Shown here one piece after another: positions 6,150 through 14,100 of a stretch of DNA of 15,695 bases. A model generated the notes under the pieces. The model saw nothing but the letters and a program-made list of their open reading frames with translations. It ran no database searches and was not told the DNA's origin. Source of the DNA: CAUZEO01 sp963578625. GTDB taxonomy: Bacteria; Verrucomicrobiota; Kiritimatiellia; SLOV01. The stretch lies in contig CAUZEO010000087.1 of the NCBI GenBank assembly GCA_963578625.1, positions 1 through 15,695 on the forward strand, given 5' to 3'. Position numbers and translations under genes: made by a program. Numbering within the stretch: the stretch's first letter is position 1; every line of letters begins with the position of its first letter.

Positions 6150-8704
6150 GGTGCTGTCCCCTCATCTGCCGGCCGGCTTCGGGATACGAAATCCAGCATA
6201 TTGCGAATGAACTCGATATTCTGCTGAGAGTACTGTTCGTGGCTTTCCACGTTTTTGTTGTGGAAGAACTCCGAATCCGCCACCAGGAAGAATCGGCCGG
6301 TCCCGACCGGCACATCCACCATCAGGGGCCAGTCCCCGTAAATCGAGACGACGGTGGCATCGGGGTTACTCACGTCGATGGGCCAGGCGCTGAAATACTG
6401 AATCGGTTGATTGAAAGCGGGCCGGTCAAAGAATCGGCCGAGGGGCAGATTCCGAATGCTTAATCCCAGCGGTTCGAGTAGCTCGCGGTTATTTTCGTAG
6501 TGATGAGCGCCGCAGGCCATCACGACCACGCCGCCACGATCCATGAAGTCCATGATCTGCTTCCTCTTCGAAGCCGAAAAGGACTGCCGGGGCGCATTGA
6601 GGATCAGGAATTTAGCGTTGTCCAGGTTTTCCCGGTTCCAGTGGTTCTGCGTGACCGGCAGCAAACCGTAGCGAAGGAAACTGATGGACAGCCCGTACAG
6701 CGCCTCGCCCATGCTTCCGTGTTTGGACGCGTAGGGATGGTGAGAGAAGTCGAATACCGCGAGTTTCTCTCGCCCGAGATTCTGATCGAAGGGAATCAAA
6801 CCAGCGGGACGGTGCGCGATCAACGAAATGACGGCCAGCGCGGCGATGGTTGCCGGCGCCGCGGTTTCCCTCGCCAGTAGCGACACCGCCAGCAGGGCAA
6901 ACACGCCCAGGATGGACAGGATGCCGATGGTTTTTCCGTTGAACCACGCATAGCGCGCCGGTTCTCCAAACCAGGTGAGGGCTGACCGCAAGATTTCGTT
7001 CGATCGATTCAGATTGTTGTTAAAGAAACTTGTGGTGTCCCCGAACACCAGCACCTTGCCTTTCCCCACATGTTCACCGGCCACCAGGACGAGGTCGCCC
7101 AATCTTTCCGTCGCCTGGTATTCGAAGTCTCCGAGATGACCCTTATCCTCGACATCCACATCTGTGCCCCAGTCGCCGTAGGCGAATCGGCCCATCACCA
7201 GCGGCCGCGCCGGGGGTTTCAATTCCAGGGAGGCGCCGACGAGGATCGACAGCCGGTTCTCCGCGGGATCCTTCAACGAGGAGAAGGCGGTGCCTTCCCG
7301 GAGGCGATAGGAGTTGAACCATCCCTGCGGCCAGAACTGGGCGGAGTCGTTATTAAAGGAAATGTGGGTTGGCTCGAGTAGATCGTTGATGTGGTTCCGG
7401 CCGTTTTTAATGAATGTGTGATCGCCCAGGACCCACAGACCGCCCCCGGCGTGAACGAATGACCAGAGGCGCTCCGTCTCCTCGGGTGTGAGCGGCTCAT
7501 CCAGATTGGTGGTGATCAGAATCTGATCCGGGTCCAGTTTTTCAGGGATTTCCTTAACGACCACCGAATCGCAGCCAAAGAGCCGCGAGTACTCCGGAAA
7601 AAAACCGTACATTCCCCCGGCGGCTCGCCCGAACCGGGTGTAATCCGGTTTGGTGAAACTCACCACGCCGCGTTCGAGAAACACGAGCCGGGACGGGGTT
7701 GCCTTGCGAATTGCGACCGGAGGGATGACTAGCAGGAGGAGGACGACGGAGGAGGCGGCGAATACAAGCGACCGTTTTCCGGTCCATTTGCCAGAATTTG
7801 CCGTCGCCTCTTCCGCGGGGTCCGGGGATCCTTTTCTCACGTCGTGGTGCAGGAAAAGATAGGCGATTGCGTGCACCAGGCACGCCAAAGCCGGGTAAAC
7901 CAGGAGAGCGAGGTTTTTCAGGTACCCCCAGAGCACGGCGAGATTGAAGGAATCTCGGAACTTCAGTTCCCAGGTGAGATCCGGCGCCGTATTAACTTTG
8001 TATACAAGGAACGCCGACAGGAATGCGTTAAGCAAGAGGGCGACAATGAGAAATGCGCCGGTGCGAAGTTTCGATATCGCGTTGCGATTCCAGGCGTGAA
8101 TCGACAAGCTGAGGAATAGAAGCAGGCTGCCGATATTGAAGTAGGTAAATCCTAGGTTCAGCGATGCGCCGGTGATCCACCCGCTGATCATTGCGGAAAA
8201 ATCGCTCAACGACTCTAGCACCTGGTACCCGAGCGGGGAAAAGAAGAGGTAGAGATGAAGGAGGGTGTAAAAGACAACGCCCTGGACGATTGCCGGAGAA
8301 GCGACTCCGGCGAGAGACCAGATCCACAGGTGCGCGAAGACGAGGAGGAGGATTTGAGCCGTGTTCGGCAGGGGGAGCGCCGCGTTGGCCACGATGACGA
8401 GGAGGAGGATCGGAGCACCGCGCAGCAGCTTGGCTTTCGGCCAACGGCAAAAGGGGAGGGCGAGCAGGCCGTAGATCAGAAAAAGCCGAATTGCGGGGGT
8501 TATATAGCCGACAAAGTCAAAAATAAGGGCGAGGGGAGCTAGAAAAAGAAGGGATCCCAGCATTCCCGCCACGGTGTTGGCGGCCTGAATGGACATCGTC
8601 TCCTTCGCCCCCCCGTCGGGCTCATCGGTGCCAATTTCCGGGCTCAGCCGGCCTTCTGGTTGCTTATCCATGCCTGCTTCTTGAATTGAATCTGACGCCG
8701 CCAT
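6146..8704 (-). CDS. Large multi-spanning membrane protein with two glutamine-amidotransferase-like domains
   Basis: This 852-aa protein has about eight hydrophobic segments between residues 45 and 330. A soluble domain follows with LTPEETERLWSFVHAGGGLW, then VLGDH (residues ~405-429) and GKGKVLVFGDTTSFFNN (547-563). A TM pair (about 590-632) comes next. A second alpha/beta domain carries FDFSHHPYAS, FLILNAPRQSFSASKRKQI and FMDRGGVVVMACGAHHYEN (720-738). The repeated G-G-x-x-x-x-x-[GA]-[DC] turn is typical of ThuA/DUF4350-type folds; no clear Cys-His-Glu triad is seen, so binding rather than catalysis is more likely. The start is uncertain: ATG 8704 has a poor RBS and gives a hydrophilic 36-residue head, whereas Met37 (8596-8594) follows GAAGGAG closely. 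It is the first gene of the minus-strand operon and overlaps the next by four bases. Confidence 0.8.
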   Translation of the reverse strand: MAASDSIQEAGMDKQPEGRLSPEIGTDEPDGGAKETMSIQAANTVAGMLGSLLFLAPLALIFDFVGYITPAIRLFLIYGLLALPFCRWPKAKLLRGAPILLLVIVANAALPLPNTAQILLLVFAHLWIWSLAGVASPAIVQGVVFYTLLHLYLFFSPLGYQVLESLSDFSAMISGWITGASLNLGFTYFNIGSLLLFLSLSIHAWNRNAISKLRTGAFLIVALLLNAFLSAFLVYKVNTAPDLTWELKFRDSFNLAVLWGYLKNLALLVYPALACLVHAIAYLFLHHDVRKGSPDPAEEATANSGKWTGKRSLVFAASSVVLLLLVIPPVAIRKATPSRLVFLERGVVSFTKPDYTRFGRAAGGMYGFFPEYSRLFGCDSVVVKEIPEKLDPDQILITTNLDEPLTPEETERLWSFVHAGGGLWVLGDHTFIKNGRNHINDLLEPTHISFNNDSAQFWPQGWFNSYRLREGTAFSSLKDPAENRLSILVGASLELKPPARPLVMGRFAYGDWGTDVDVEDKGHLGDFEYQATERLGDLVLVAGEHVGKGKVLVFGDTTSFFNNNLNRSNEILRSALTWFGEPARYAWFNGKTIGILSILGVFALLAVSLLARETAAPATIAALAVISLIAHRPAGLIPFDQNLGREKLAVFDFSHHPYASKHGSMGEALYGLSISFLRYGLLPVTQNHWNRENLDNAKFLILNAPRQSFSASKRKQIMDFMDRGGVVVMACGAHHYENNRELLEPLGLSIRNLPLGRFFDRPAFNQPIQYFSAWPIDVSNPDATVVSIYGDWPLMVDVPVGTGRFFLVADSEFFHNKNVESHEQYSQQNIEFIRNMLDFVSRSRPADEGTAP

Positions 8705-8732
8705 GCTACTGTTGATAAGTCCCCAGAGTCAA
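8703..8732 (-). promoter_or_regulatory. Possible sigma-70-type promoter of the minus-strand membrane operon
   Basis: On the minus strand, TTGACT (8732-8727) is separated by 18 bases from TAGCAT (8708-8703). The first matches the -35 consensus at five of six positions and the second matches the -10 at four of six. If used, transcription would begin near 8696, downstream of ATG 8704, making Met12 or Met37 of the 852-aa protein the real start. The match could be chance in this fairly AT-rich gap. Confidence 0.25.
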
Positions 8733-8998
8733 TGGATGGAAATACCCTTCACGTTCAAGTTTGTAACGTTTTGTCTATGAACGCTTTACGAGTTGATCTC
8801 TGAACTTGTCGGTCTCTTCGCCGGAACAACTTCGCCGCATTCTGGACTACAGTCGACCTGTTCAAAAAAAACTTCCTTTTTTGCTGCAAGAATCTGGCGG
8901 GTCATTCCAGAAATAGAGACCGTAAACCTAAAAAGACATGAAGTGTGTGCACACTTAGTAGTGGTTCGTCGAAGCGTTTATCTAGAAAAGGTGGAGCC
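8705..8998. other. Intergenic region between divergent transcription units
   Basis: This AT-richer 294-base gap separates the minus-strand membrane operon from the plus-strand repeat-protein cluster, so it must hold promoters for both directions. The only clear structure is a 7-bp inverted repeat, AAGTGTG-TG-CACACTT (8941-8956), about 45 bases before the pseudogene start. It could be an operator. The equivalent place upstream of copies 2 and 3 lacks it. Confidence 0.4.
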
Positions 8999-9336
8999 AT
9001 GTCTATCTCGCAACGTCTCGTTCAGTCGCGCCGACTGATCCTTCGAACATGTATGCTGGTTTTCTTCCCGTTGACCGGCATCATGTAGATCAATACCCAA
9101 GGGGGCAATCCTCCTCTTGCCTTCCATGTCGCGGAATTGGGTCTGGGGTCCCAGATGTGTTTCACGTTCGACTGGTCAAAGCCCGGGGACTATTTCCAGG
9201 AAGTCTATAACCACGATACCGACGTATGGGAACCGTTGATGGGCGACTATGAAATCGAACGGAACAATACGCAATGCCCGTCCGGCGTGACCGGCTGCCC
9301 GCAACGGCACACGATCTGCCCGTCGTTGGATGCGGA
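8999..9336 (+). pseudogene. Degenerate, truncated copy of the CPxxxTx repeat-protein gene (copy 1)
   Basis: The frame from ATG 8999 (RBS AAAGGTGGAG) reads MSISQRLVQSRRLILRTCML, clearly paralogous to MSISQRLLHSRRLIFRTCIL of the gene at 10934. Codon 30 (9086-9088) is TAG where the intact copies have TGG (Trp30). Beyond the stop the homology continues in the same frame: CFTFDWSKPGDYFQEVYNHD and VWEPLMGDYEIERNNTQ match CIEFDWSNPGHYYPEIYNPV and EWEPAANYHIEQND. Then come three Cys-Pro units (CPSGVTG, CPQRHTI, CPSLDA). The homology stops near 9336 and the rmuC gene starts at 9388. The copy is therefore dead twice over, by a nonsense mutation and by loss of its 3' part. The end given is my estimate of where recognisable homology ends. 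The same frame stays open, without homology, to a stop at 9448. Confidence 0.8.
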
Positions 9337-9387
9337 AGCGGGCGGCTTTGCCTTGCCTTTTGGCCTTGGTAGCCAGAATCTTCGGGC

Positions 9388-10479
9388 GTGGAGATTGCCT
9401 TGCCCATCATTTTGTTTGTTGCCGGTTTTGCAGTTGGCGCCTTTGTAATCTGGAAAATAAAGCAAAAGGAGATTGAAGAACGCCAGCGCATGGAGGCCGA
9501 ACTCGAACAGGCATTCAGCAGTCTCTCACGCCAGGCTCTTACCGATAATCAAAGCCAATTTCTTGACCTGGCACGCAACGAATTCAAAAAACTTGAGGAC
9601 ACTTCCAGTCAGCAGTTGGATCAAAAGAAGGAGCTTATTGATAATAGCCTCAAGACCATTGCCACCTCCGTAAAGCAACTCAACGAAGGCACCGCCAGGC
9701 TTCACGGGCAGGTAGAGCATTCAGCCAAGCGCATCGAGAACCTGAGTGAAACGACCGATCAATTACGGCGCATCCTTTCCAGCAGCCAGGCCCGGGGCCA
9801 ATGGGGCGAGCGTATGGTCGAGGATATCCTGAACCTACTAGGTATGCTGGAAGGTAAGAATTATGAAAAACAAACCACTGAAGGCAGCGACCGACCTGAT
9901 TTCACGTTCAATCTACCGAAAGGCAAACGCCTTAATATGGATGTTAAATTTCCGATAACGCATTATGAAAACTTCCTAGCCGCCGAGGATGAAGGAACGC
10001 AGATATCGGAAAAGAAACATTTCCTCGCCGACATCCGTGGCCACGTGAAAGCCGTAGCAAGCCGCTCCTACATTGATCCAGCTGGCGGCACCGTTGATTA
10101 CGTCCTGCTTTTTATCCCGAATGAAAGTATCTACAGCTTTATTAACCAAGAGGATCACGAGCTCATGGATTACGCGATGGGAAAACGAATTGTTCTTTGC
10201 TCTCCCCTCACCCTTTACGCCATCCTTTCACTCGTCCGCCAATCAGTTGCCAGTTTTGCTGTTGAGAAACGCGCGGGCGATTTACAGAAACTGGTACAGC
10301 AGTTTTCCGAGCAATGGAAAAAATACAACGACAAATTTGATGCCTTGGGCAAATCACTCGGTACTACGCAGAAGCATTTTGATGAATGCAGCACCACCCG
10401 TGCCAAGGCTTTGGAGCGCCCAATGGACAAAATTTCCGGCCTGAAAATCGAAGAACCTCCAGGCATCACAGACGATTAG
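9388..10479 (+). CDS. rmuC: DNA recombination protein RmuC family
   Basis: This 363-aa protein has the standard RmuC layout. An N-terminal membrane anchor (residues ~4-23) leads to a long Gln/Glu/Lys-rich coiled coil (about 25-130), then a nuclease-like domain. The domain is marked by RGQWGE (136-141), RPDFTFNLPKGK (169-180), MDVKFP (184-189), VDYVLLFIPNES (236-247) and SPLTLYA (272-278). RmuC limits recombination at inverted repeats and is linked to PD-(D/E)xK nucleases; Asp170 and Asp185/Lys187 fit that core. The start is a GTG with a weak RBS, lying directly against the broken end of the pseudogene, with no room for a normal promoter. The gene is visibly more A/T-rich than its neighbours and sits between copies of a repeated gene, both signs of acquisition. 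It ends 48 bases before a long inverted repeat. Confidence 0.92.
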   Translation: MEIALPIILFVAGFAVGAFVIWKIKQKEIEERQRMEAELEQAFSSLSRQALTDNQSQFLDLARNEFKKLEDTSSQQLDQKKELIDNSLKTIATSVKQLNEGTARLHGQVEHSAKRIENLSETTDQLRRILSSSQARGQWGERMVEDILNLLGMLEGKNYEKQTTEGSDRPDFTFNLPKGKRLNMDVKFPITHYENFLAAEDEGTQISEKKHFLADIRGHVKAVASRSYIDPAGGTVDYVLLFIPNESIYSFINQEDHELMDYAMGKRIVLCSPLTLYAILSLVRQSVASFAVEKRAGDLQKLVQQFSEQWKKYNDKFDALGKSLGTTQKHFDECSTTRAKALERPMDKISGLKIEEPPGITDD

Positions 10480-10527
10480 GCCGGTTAATCTTCTAATTGC
10501 CCGAATAAGGTGATTTTGGCAAAGGTC

Positions 10528-10718
10528 GTGGCACGGCGCCTCCGGCCCGTGTCCCCCGGAGCCCAAGCCGTGCTCCCAGAGCCAAAGGTCTTGGCACACA
10601 TCCGACCCGCGTAGAGCAAGCTGAGCGCGAGAATTGAGCAAGGGGGAGAGTAAGGCTCTTTTCGTGCTCCTCTGTTCCTCTTTCCTTGCGCTGACACGGG
10701 CCGGAGGCGCCGTGCCAC
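10528..10718. repeat. 191-bp unit with perfect 26-bp terminal inverted repeats
   Basis: Bases 10528-10553, beginning GTGGCACGGCGCCTCCGG, are the exact reverse complement of 10693-10718. The core (10554-10692) encodes no credible protein. Arms of the type GTGGCACGG...CCGTG resemble the GC-rich dispersed intergenic palindromes I associate with PVC-group genomes; this is memory of a pattern, not a search. It fills most of the 454-base gap between rmuC and the repeat-protein gene; the rest (10719-10860) shows nothing recognisable. As DNA it could form a cruciform. As RNA it would give a 26-bp stem able to stop or stabilise the rmuC transcript. Confidence 0.7.
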
Positions 10719-10873
10719 CTTCCCGTGATTCCGGGAGACAGAGGGCTAAGACAGCAACGGCACATAAGTACGCATTGTGACGGGTTGTGTTTCACCCGCA
10801 ATAATCGCCGGAAAATATTTCCACATTTTTTTGAGCTACGAGGAATAGATTTTCAAAGGGATCGACCGGAGAA

Positions 10874-11187
10874 GGGTGACATGAAGTTTGTTCGAAAAGT
10901 GAGTAGAAACACAAACCATAGGGAGGTGGAGCAATGTCCATTTCGCAACGCTTACTGCATTCCCGTCGTCTAATCTTCCGCACCTGTATACTGGTCCTTG
11001 TGTCTTTGACCGGTATTCTCTGGATTAATTCCCAGGGTGGGGTCGGAGGTGGAGGACCGGATTTTCAGATCGAAACTGTTGACTCGTTATCTCAGCACTG
11101 TATCGAATTCGATTGGAGTAACCCCGGGCATTACTATCCGGAAATCTACAATCCCGTCACCGACGAATGGGAACCTGCCGCCAATTA
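10874..11187 (+). repeat. Direct repeat, left copy (5' module of the CPxxxTx gene)
   Basis: This 314-bp segment matches 15304-15617 at a constant offset of 4430 bases, with one difference by my count (C at 10912, T at 15342). It covers 60 bases of leader with the RBS GGGAGGTGGAG and the first ~84 codons of the repeat-protein gene. Identity falls sharply immediately after 11187. Confidence 0.92.
10881..10973 (+). other. Possible 30-codon overlapping upstream ORF
   Basis: An ATG 53 bases before the main start opens a 30-residue frame, MKFVRKVSRNTNHREVEQCP followed by FRNAYCIPVV, ending inside the main gene in another frame. GAGAAGGGTGAC precedes it, so translation is conceivable, with a role in coupling or leader control. 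Copy 3 keeps it, but that copy is identical DNA anyway. In the diverged copy 1 the corresponding ATG gives only MKCVHT before a stop, so the peptide itself is not conserved. Confidence 0.25.
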
Positions 11188-14100
11188 TCATATTGAGCAG
11201 AACGACACGCGGGGTCTCATGTGTCTCGACAACGACGATCTCCTGGATGACGCAATAATCCGGGTGGCTTGCCGTCCTGACGAGGTGCGACCGACGATCG
11301 ATCCCATTTCGCCGACGCGATGCCCGAAGGTTTTTACGTCCTGCCCGGTTGCGATTACCACCTGTCCCGCTGGCGCTCTGACGAGCTGTGCGGTTGCTGC
11401 AACCAAGTGCCCGACGGTCGCGGCTCCGACGTTCTGTCCGAGGACGCCGACGATCTGTGCGGCTCGCAAGACCTCCTGCCCGAAGATTGCCACGGCCTGT
11501 CCGGTCCGGTTCACAACCTGCCCGAACCGCGCGACATTTTGTGCGGATGCGGCCGCCACGGTTTGTCCGAGCCGGCCCACCGTGTGTGTGGAGCGTCCCA
11601 CCCATTGCCCGCGTAGCCGAACCTCCTGCCCTGTTTTCCGGACCCAGTGTCCCGCCGGTGGCGCACAGGTTACGGTCTGCCCGAAGGAAGAAACCCAGTG
11701 CCCCCGGGTGGGTACCGTCTGCCCGTCTGGCCCGACGTTTTGCGTTCAGGTGCCGACGGTCTGCCCGGATTCTGACGCGATCACGCAGTGTCCGAACGAT
11801 ACGACCCTCTGCATGAACGGAACGCAGACTCACTGCCCGGTGATCCCGACGCAATGTCCGCGCAACGAGACGATCTGCCCGGACAGCCTGACGGAGTGCC
11901 CGCGGGTTCATACGGAGTGCCCTGTCATCGTTACCGAGTGCGTGTCGACATCCGGAGGGGCGACGACGGAGTGTCCGCAGGAAGCGACGTTCTGCCCCCG
12001 GGTGGAGACCGAGTGCCCGAAGGCGGAGACATGGTGCCCCTCGCAGCACACGGAATGTCCGGTCCTGGATACCGAGTGCACGGGCGAGCCGACCCGGTGC
12101 CCGATCGAGAAGACGCGTTGCCCGGATGAGCATACCTTCTGCCCCGAGCAGGCCACCATCTGCCCGAAGGAGCAGACGGTCTGCCCGGCCACGCCGAATC
12201 CGACCGAATGCCCGGTGGAACCGACGTCCTGCCCCCGAGTGCCGACCCAGTGCCCGCGGATTCCCACGGTCTGTCCGGATGCCGCAGGCACCATGCAGAC
12301 CGAGTGCCCGAAGCAGGACACGGTCTGTCCGCGGATGCAGACACATTGCCCGGCAGAACAGACCCAGTGCCCGGAGAATCGGACCGAATGCCCGGTGGAA
12401 CAAGGCGGTGGTTCCAACGGGCTCCGCAGTGGCGCCTTCGAGGAAGACACAACCAACTCCGGCTCCGGGAGTTACGGCGCGCAGATAGAAGAGAACCAAA
12501 CGCCTCCCGCCAGTGTCATCACCGGATCTCGTCTCGATTTTTTCACTGAACTCCACAACGACACGGAGTCTCCCTGGGGCCTCGCTTACCGGGAAATTTC
12601 CGGCCCCGATCGCCTCTATCTTTCAGACAAGAACGCGCATTGGATCGACGTCTACGGGATTCAAAAGGACATCTACCTGGAGGAGGACTACCTGAGTCAT
12701 AAGCCGGAGGAGAGCTTCAGCACTACCGACATCGACTCCGCGTTCGTCCGTCCCCTCGACCTGGCCTACGCGGACATGCAGGGCGTCCCGACACTCTTCG
12801 CCATCTCCAGCGAGGATTGGAATGAAGATGGCAGCTACAACACCAGCTTGTGGCGGGTCACGCTCAACGATGGGGGGACGCCGACCGCCGAGAGCCTAGA
12901 CCTGAACCTGCCGGTCTTCGGGATCGATGGCAAGGCTGTCTATGGGCTCGCCTTCGCCGATGGGCTGCTCTACGTCAGCTACGACACCAACGGCTTCAAG
13001 AGCGATACGGACAAGGTCCGCCGCGGGGTCCTCAAGCTGCGGGTCCTCTCCGAGTCGGGCAAGACCGACTGGTGGGCGGTGCTGCAAGTGGGCCACCCCA
13101 TGTTGGTGGAAGGCGACGTGCCCCACGCTGCCAAGCCCTCCCGTGAGGACGAGACGGGTCAGGTCGAGAGCGTCAGCCACTGCCGGGGCCTGGCGGCGTT
13201 TGGTGCCGGCAACGCCGACTATTTCGTGGGGACAGTGTCCAACAAGCGCTTGTTTATATCCGACGCTCGAGCTGGACGAGGGGCCATCTGGTTCAAAACG
13301 GGGGCAAACAGCTCCCGGGGCCTTGCGGTCGGCGGAGACGCCCTGTGGGCCGTGCAGCAGCGCTACGTCTCCGGCAGCGGTCAGACCTGGGGCATCCAGA
13401 AAATCGCCCTCGACCCCGAACACAACGGCCCCTTCCAATCGGGTCGAGCAGTGCGGCATCTGTCTATCGAGCTGACCTCTGCCTACGTCCTCCCACCCGT
13501 ACCCTTGCCGCCTTTTCTCCTTCCCGTCGATGGGTTGAAGCACAACTTCATGCGCCCGCCCTCGATGTACCAGCGGGAGAGTCAACACCGGGACCCGGAG
13601 ACCTATGATATCAGATCCACGCGGGAATTTGTGCAGAGCTCTCTCAACTATTCCCCGGCGGGGGATTCCGACACCCTACAGAAATACTTCGAGGTCGCTT
13701 TCTTCGGCCTGGCCAGCTACGAGCCGGTGAAAACAACCTTCGAGTTCGATTTTTGGACCAGCAACTACGGGTTTCGCCTCTATCCTCATCGCGCCAACGA
13801 TAACGCCTCGCCCTCACCGAGCTACCTGTCGAATTCGACCACGGTGTACGACTTGGGCGACACCGACACCTTCGAGGATGTCTACGAGCAGATATGCGAC
13901 GACATGGCCGCGGAATACGGGTCCTCGGCGCTGGATTCAAACCCCTACTGGCAGACCCGCAATGTGCTGGAGTTCATCTTGGAGAACTACACCTACGACA
14001 ACGTCAACAACCCGTACGGCTACAACCCGGCGAGCAATAAGTTGGCGCTGGTGCTCGATAGCGATGCCGACAACAACCAGATGACCTGCTCGTCCTCTGC

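Noticed and set aside
8219..8296. Exosortase-like reading of the N-terminal membrane block of the 852-aa protein (FFSPLGYQVLESLSDFSAMI and nearby)
   Set aside because: There is a vague resemblance to the region before the exosortase active site, but the Cys-containing catalytic motif and the later Arg and His are absent, and no PEP-CTERM-type tail is seen on the exported proteins here.
9388..10860. Insertion sequence carrying rmuC
   Set aside because: No transposase is encoded, and the 26-bp inverted repeats lie entirely downstream of rmuC without flanking it. Acquisition is possible, but an IS call is not supported.
11321..12409. Possible CRISPR array because of the regular ~21-bp periodicity
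   Set aside because: The period is that of a seven-codon protein repeat in a continuous frame. DNA units are not identical, there are no unique 30-40 bp spacers, and no cas genes are present.
11087..12556. A 489-codon minus-strand open frame opposite the heptad array, with several other long antisense frames
   Set aside because: It is open only because the recurring TGC-CCG-type codons give no stops in reverse. The product is Arg/Gly/Ala-rich noise, and the plus-strand frame has clear domains on both sides.
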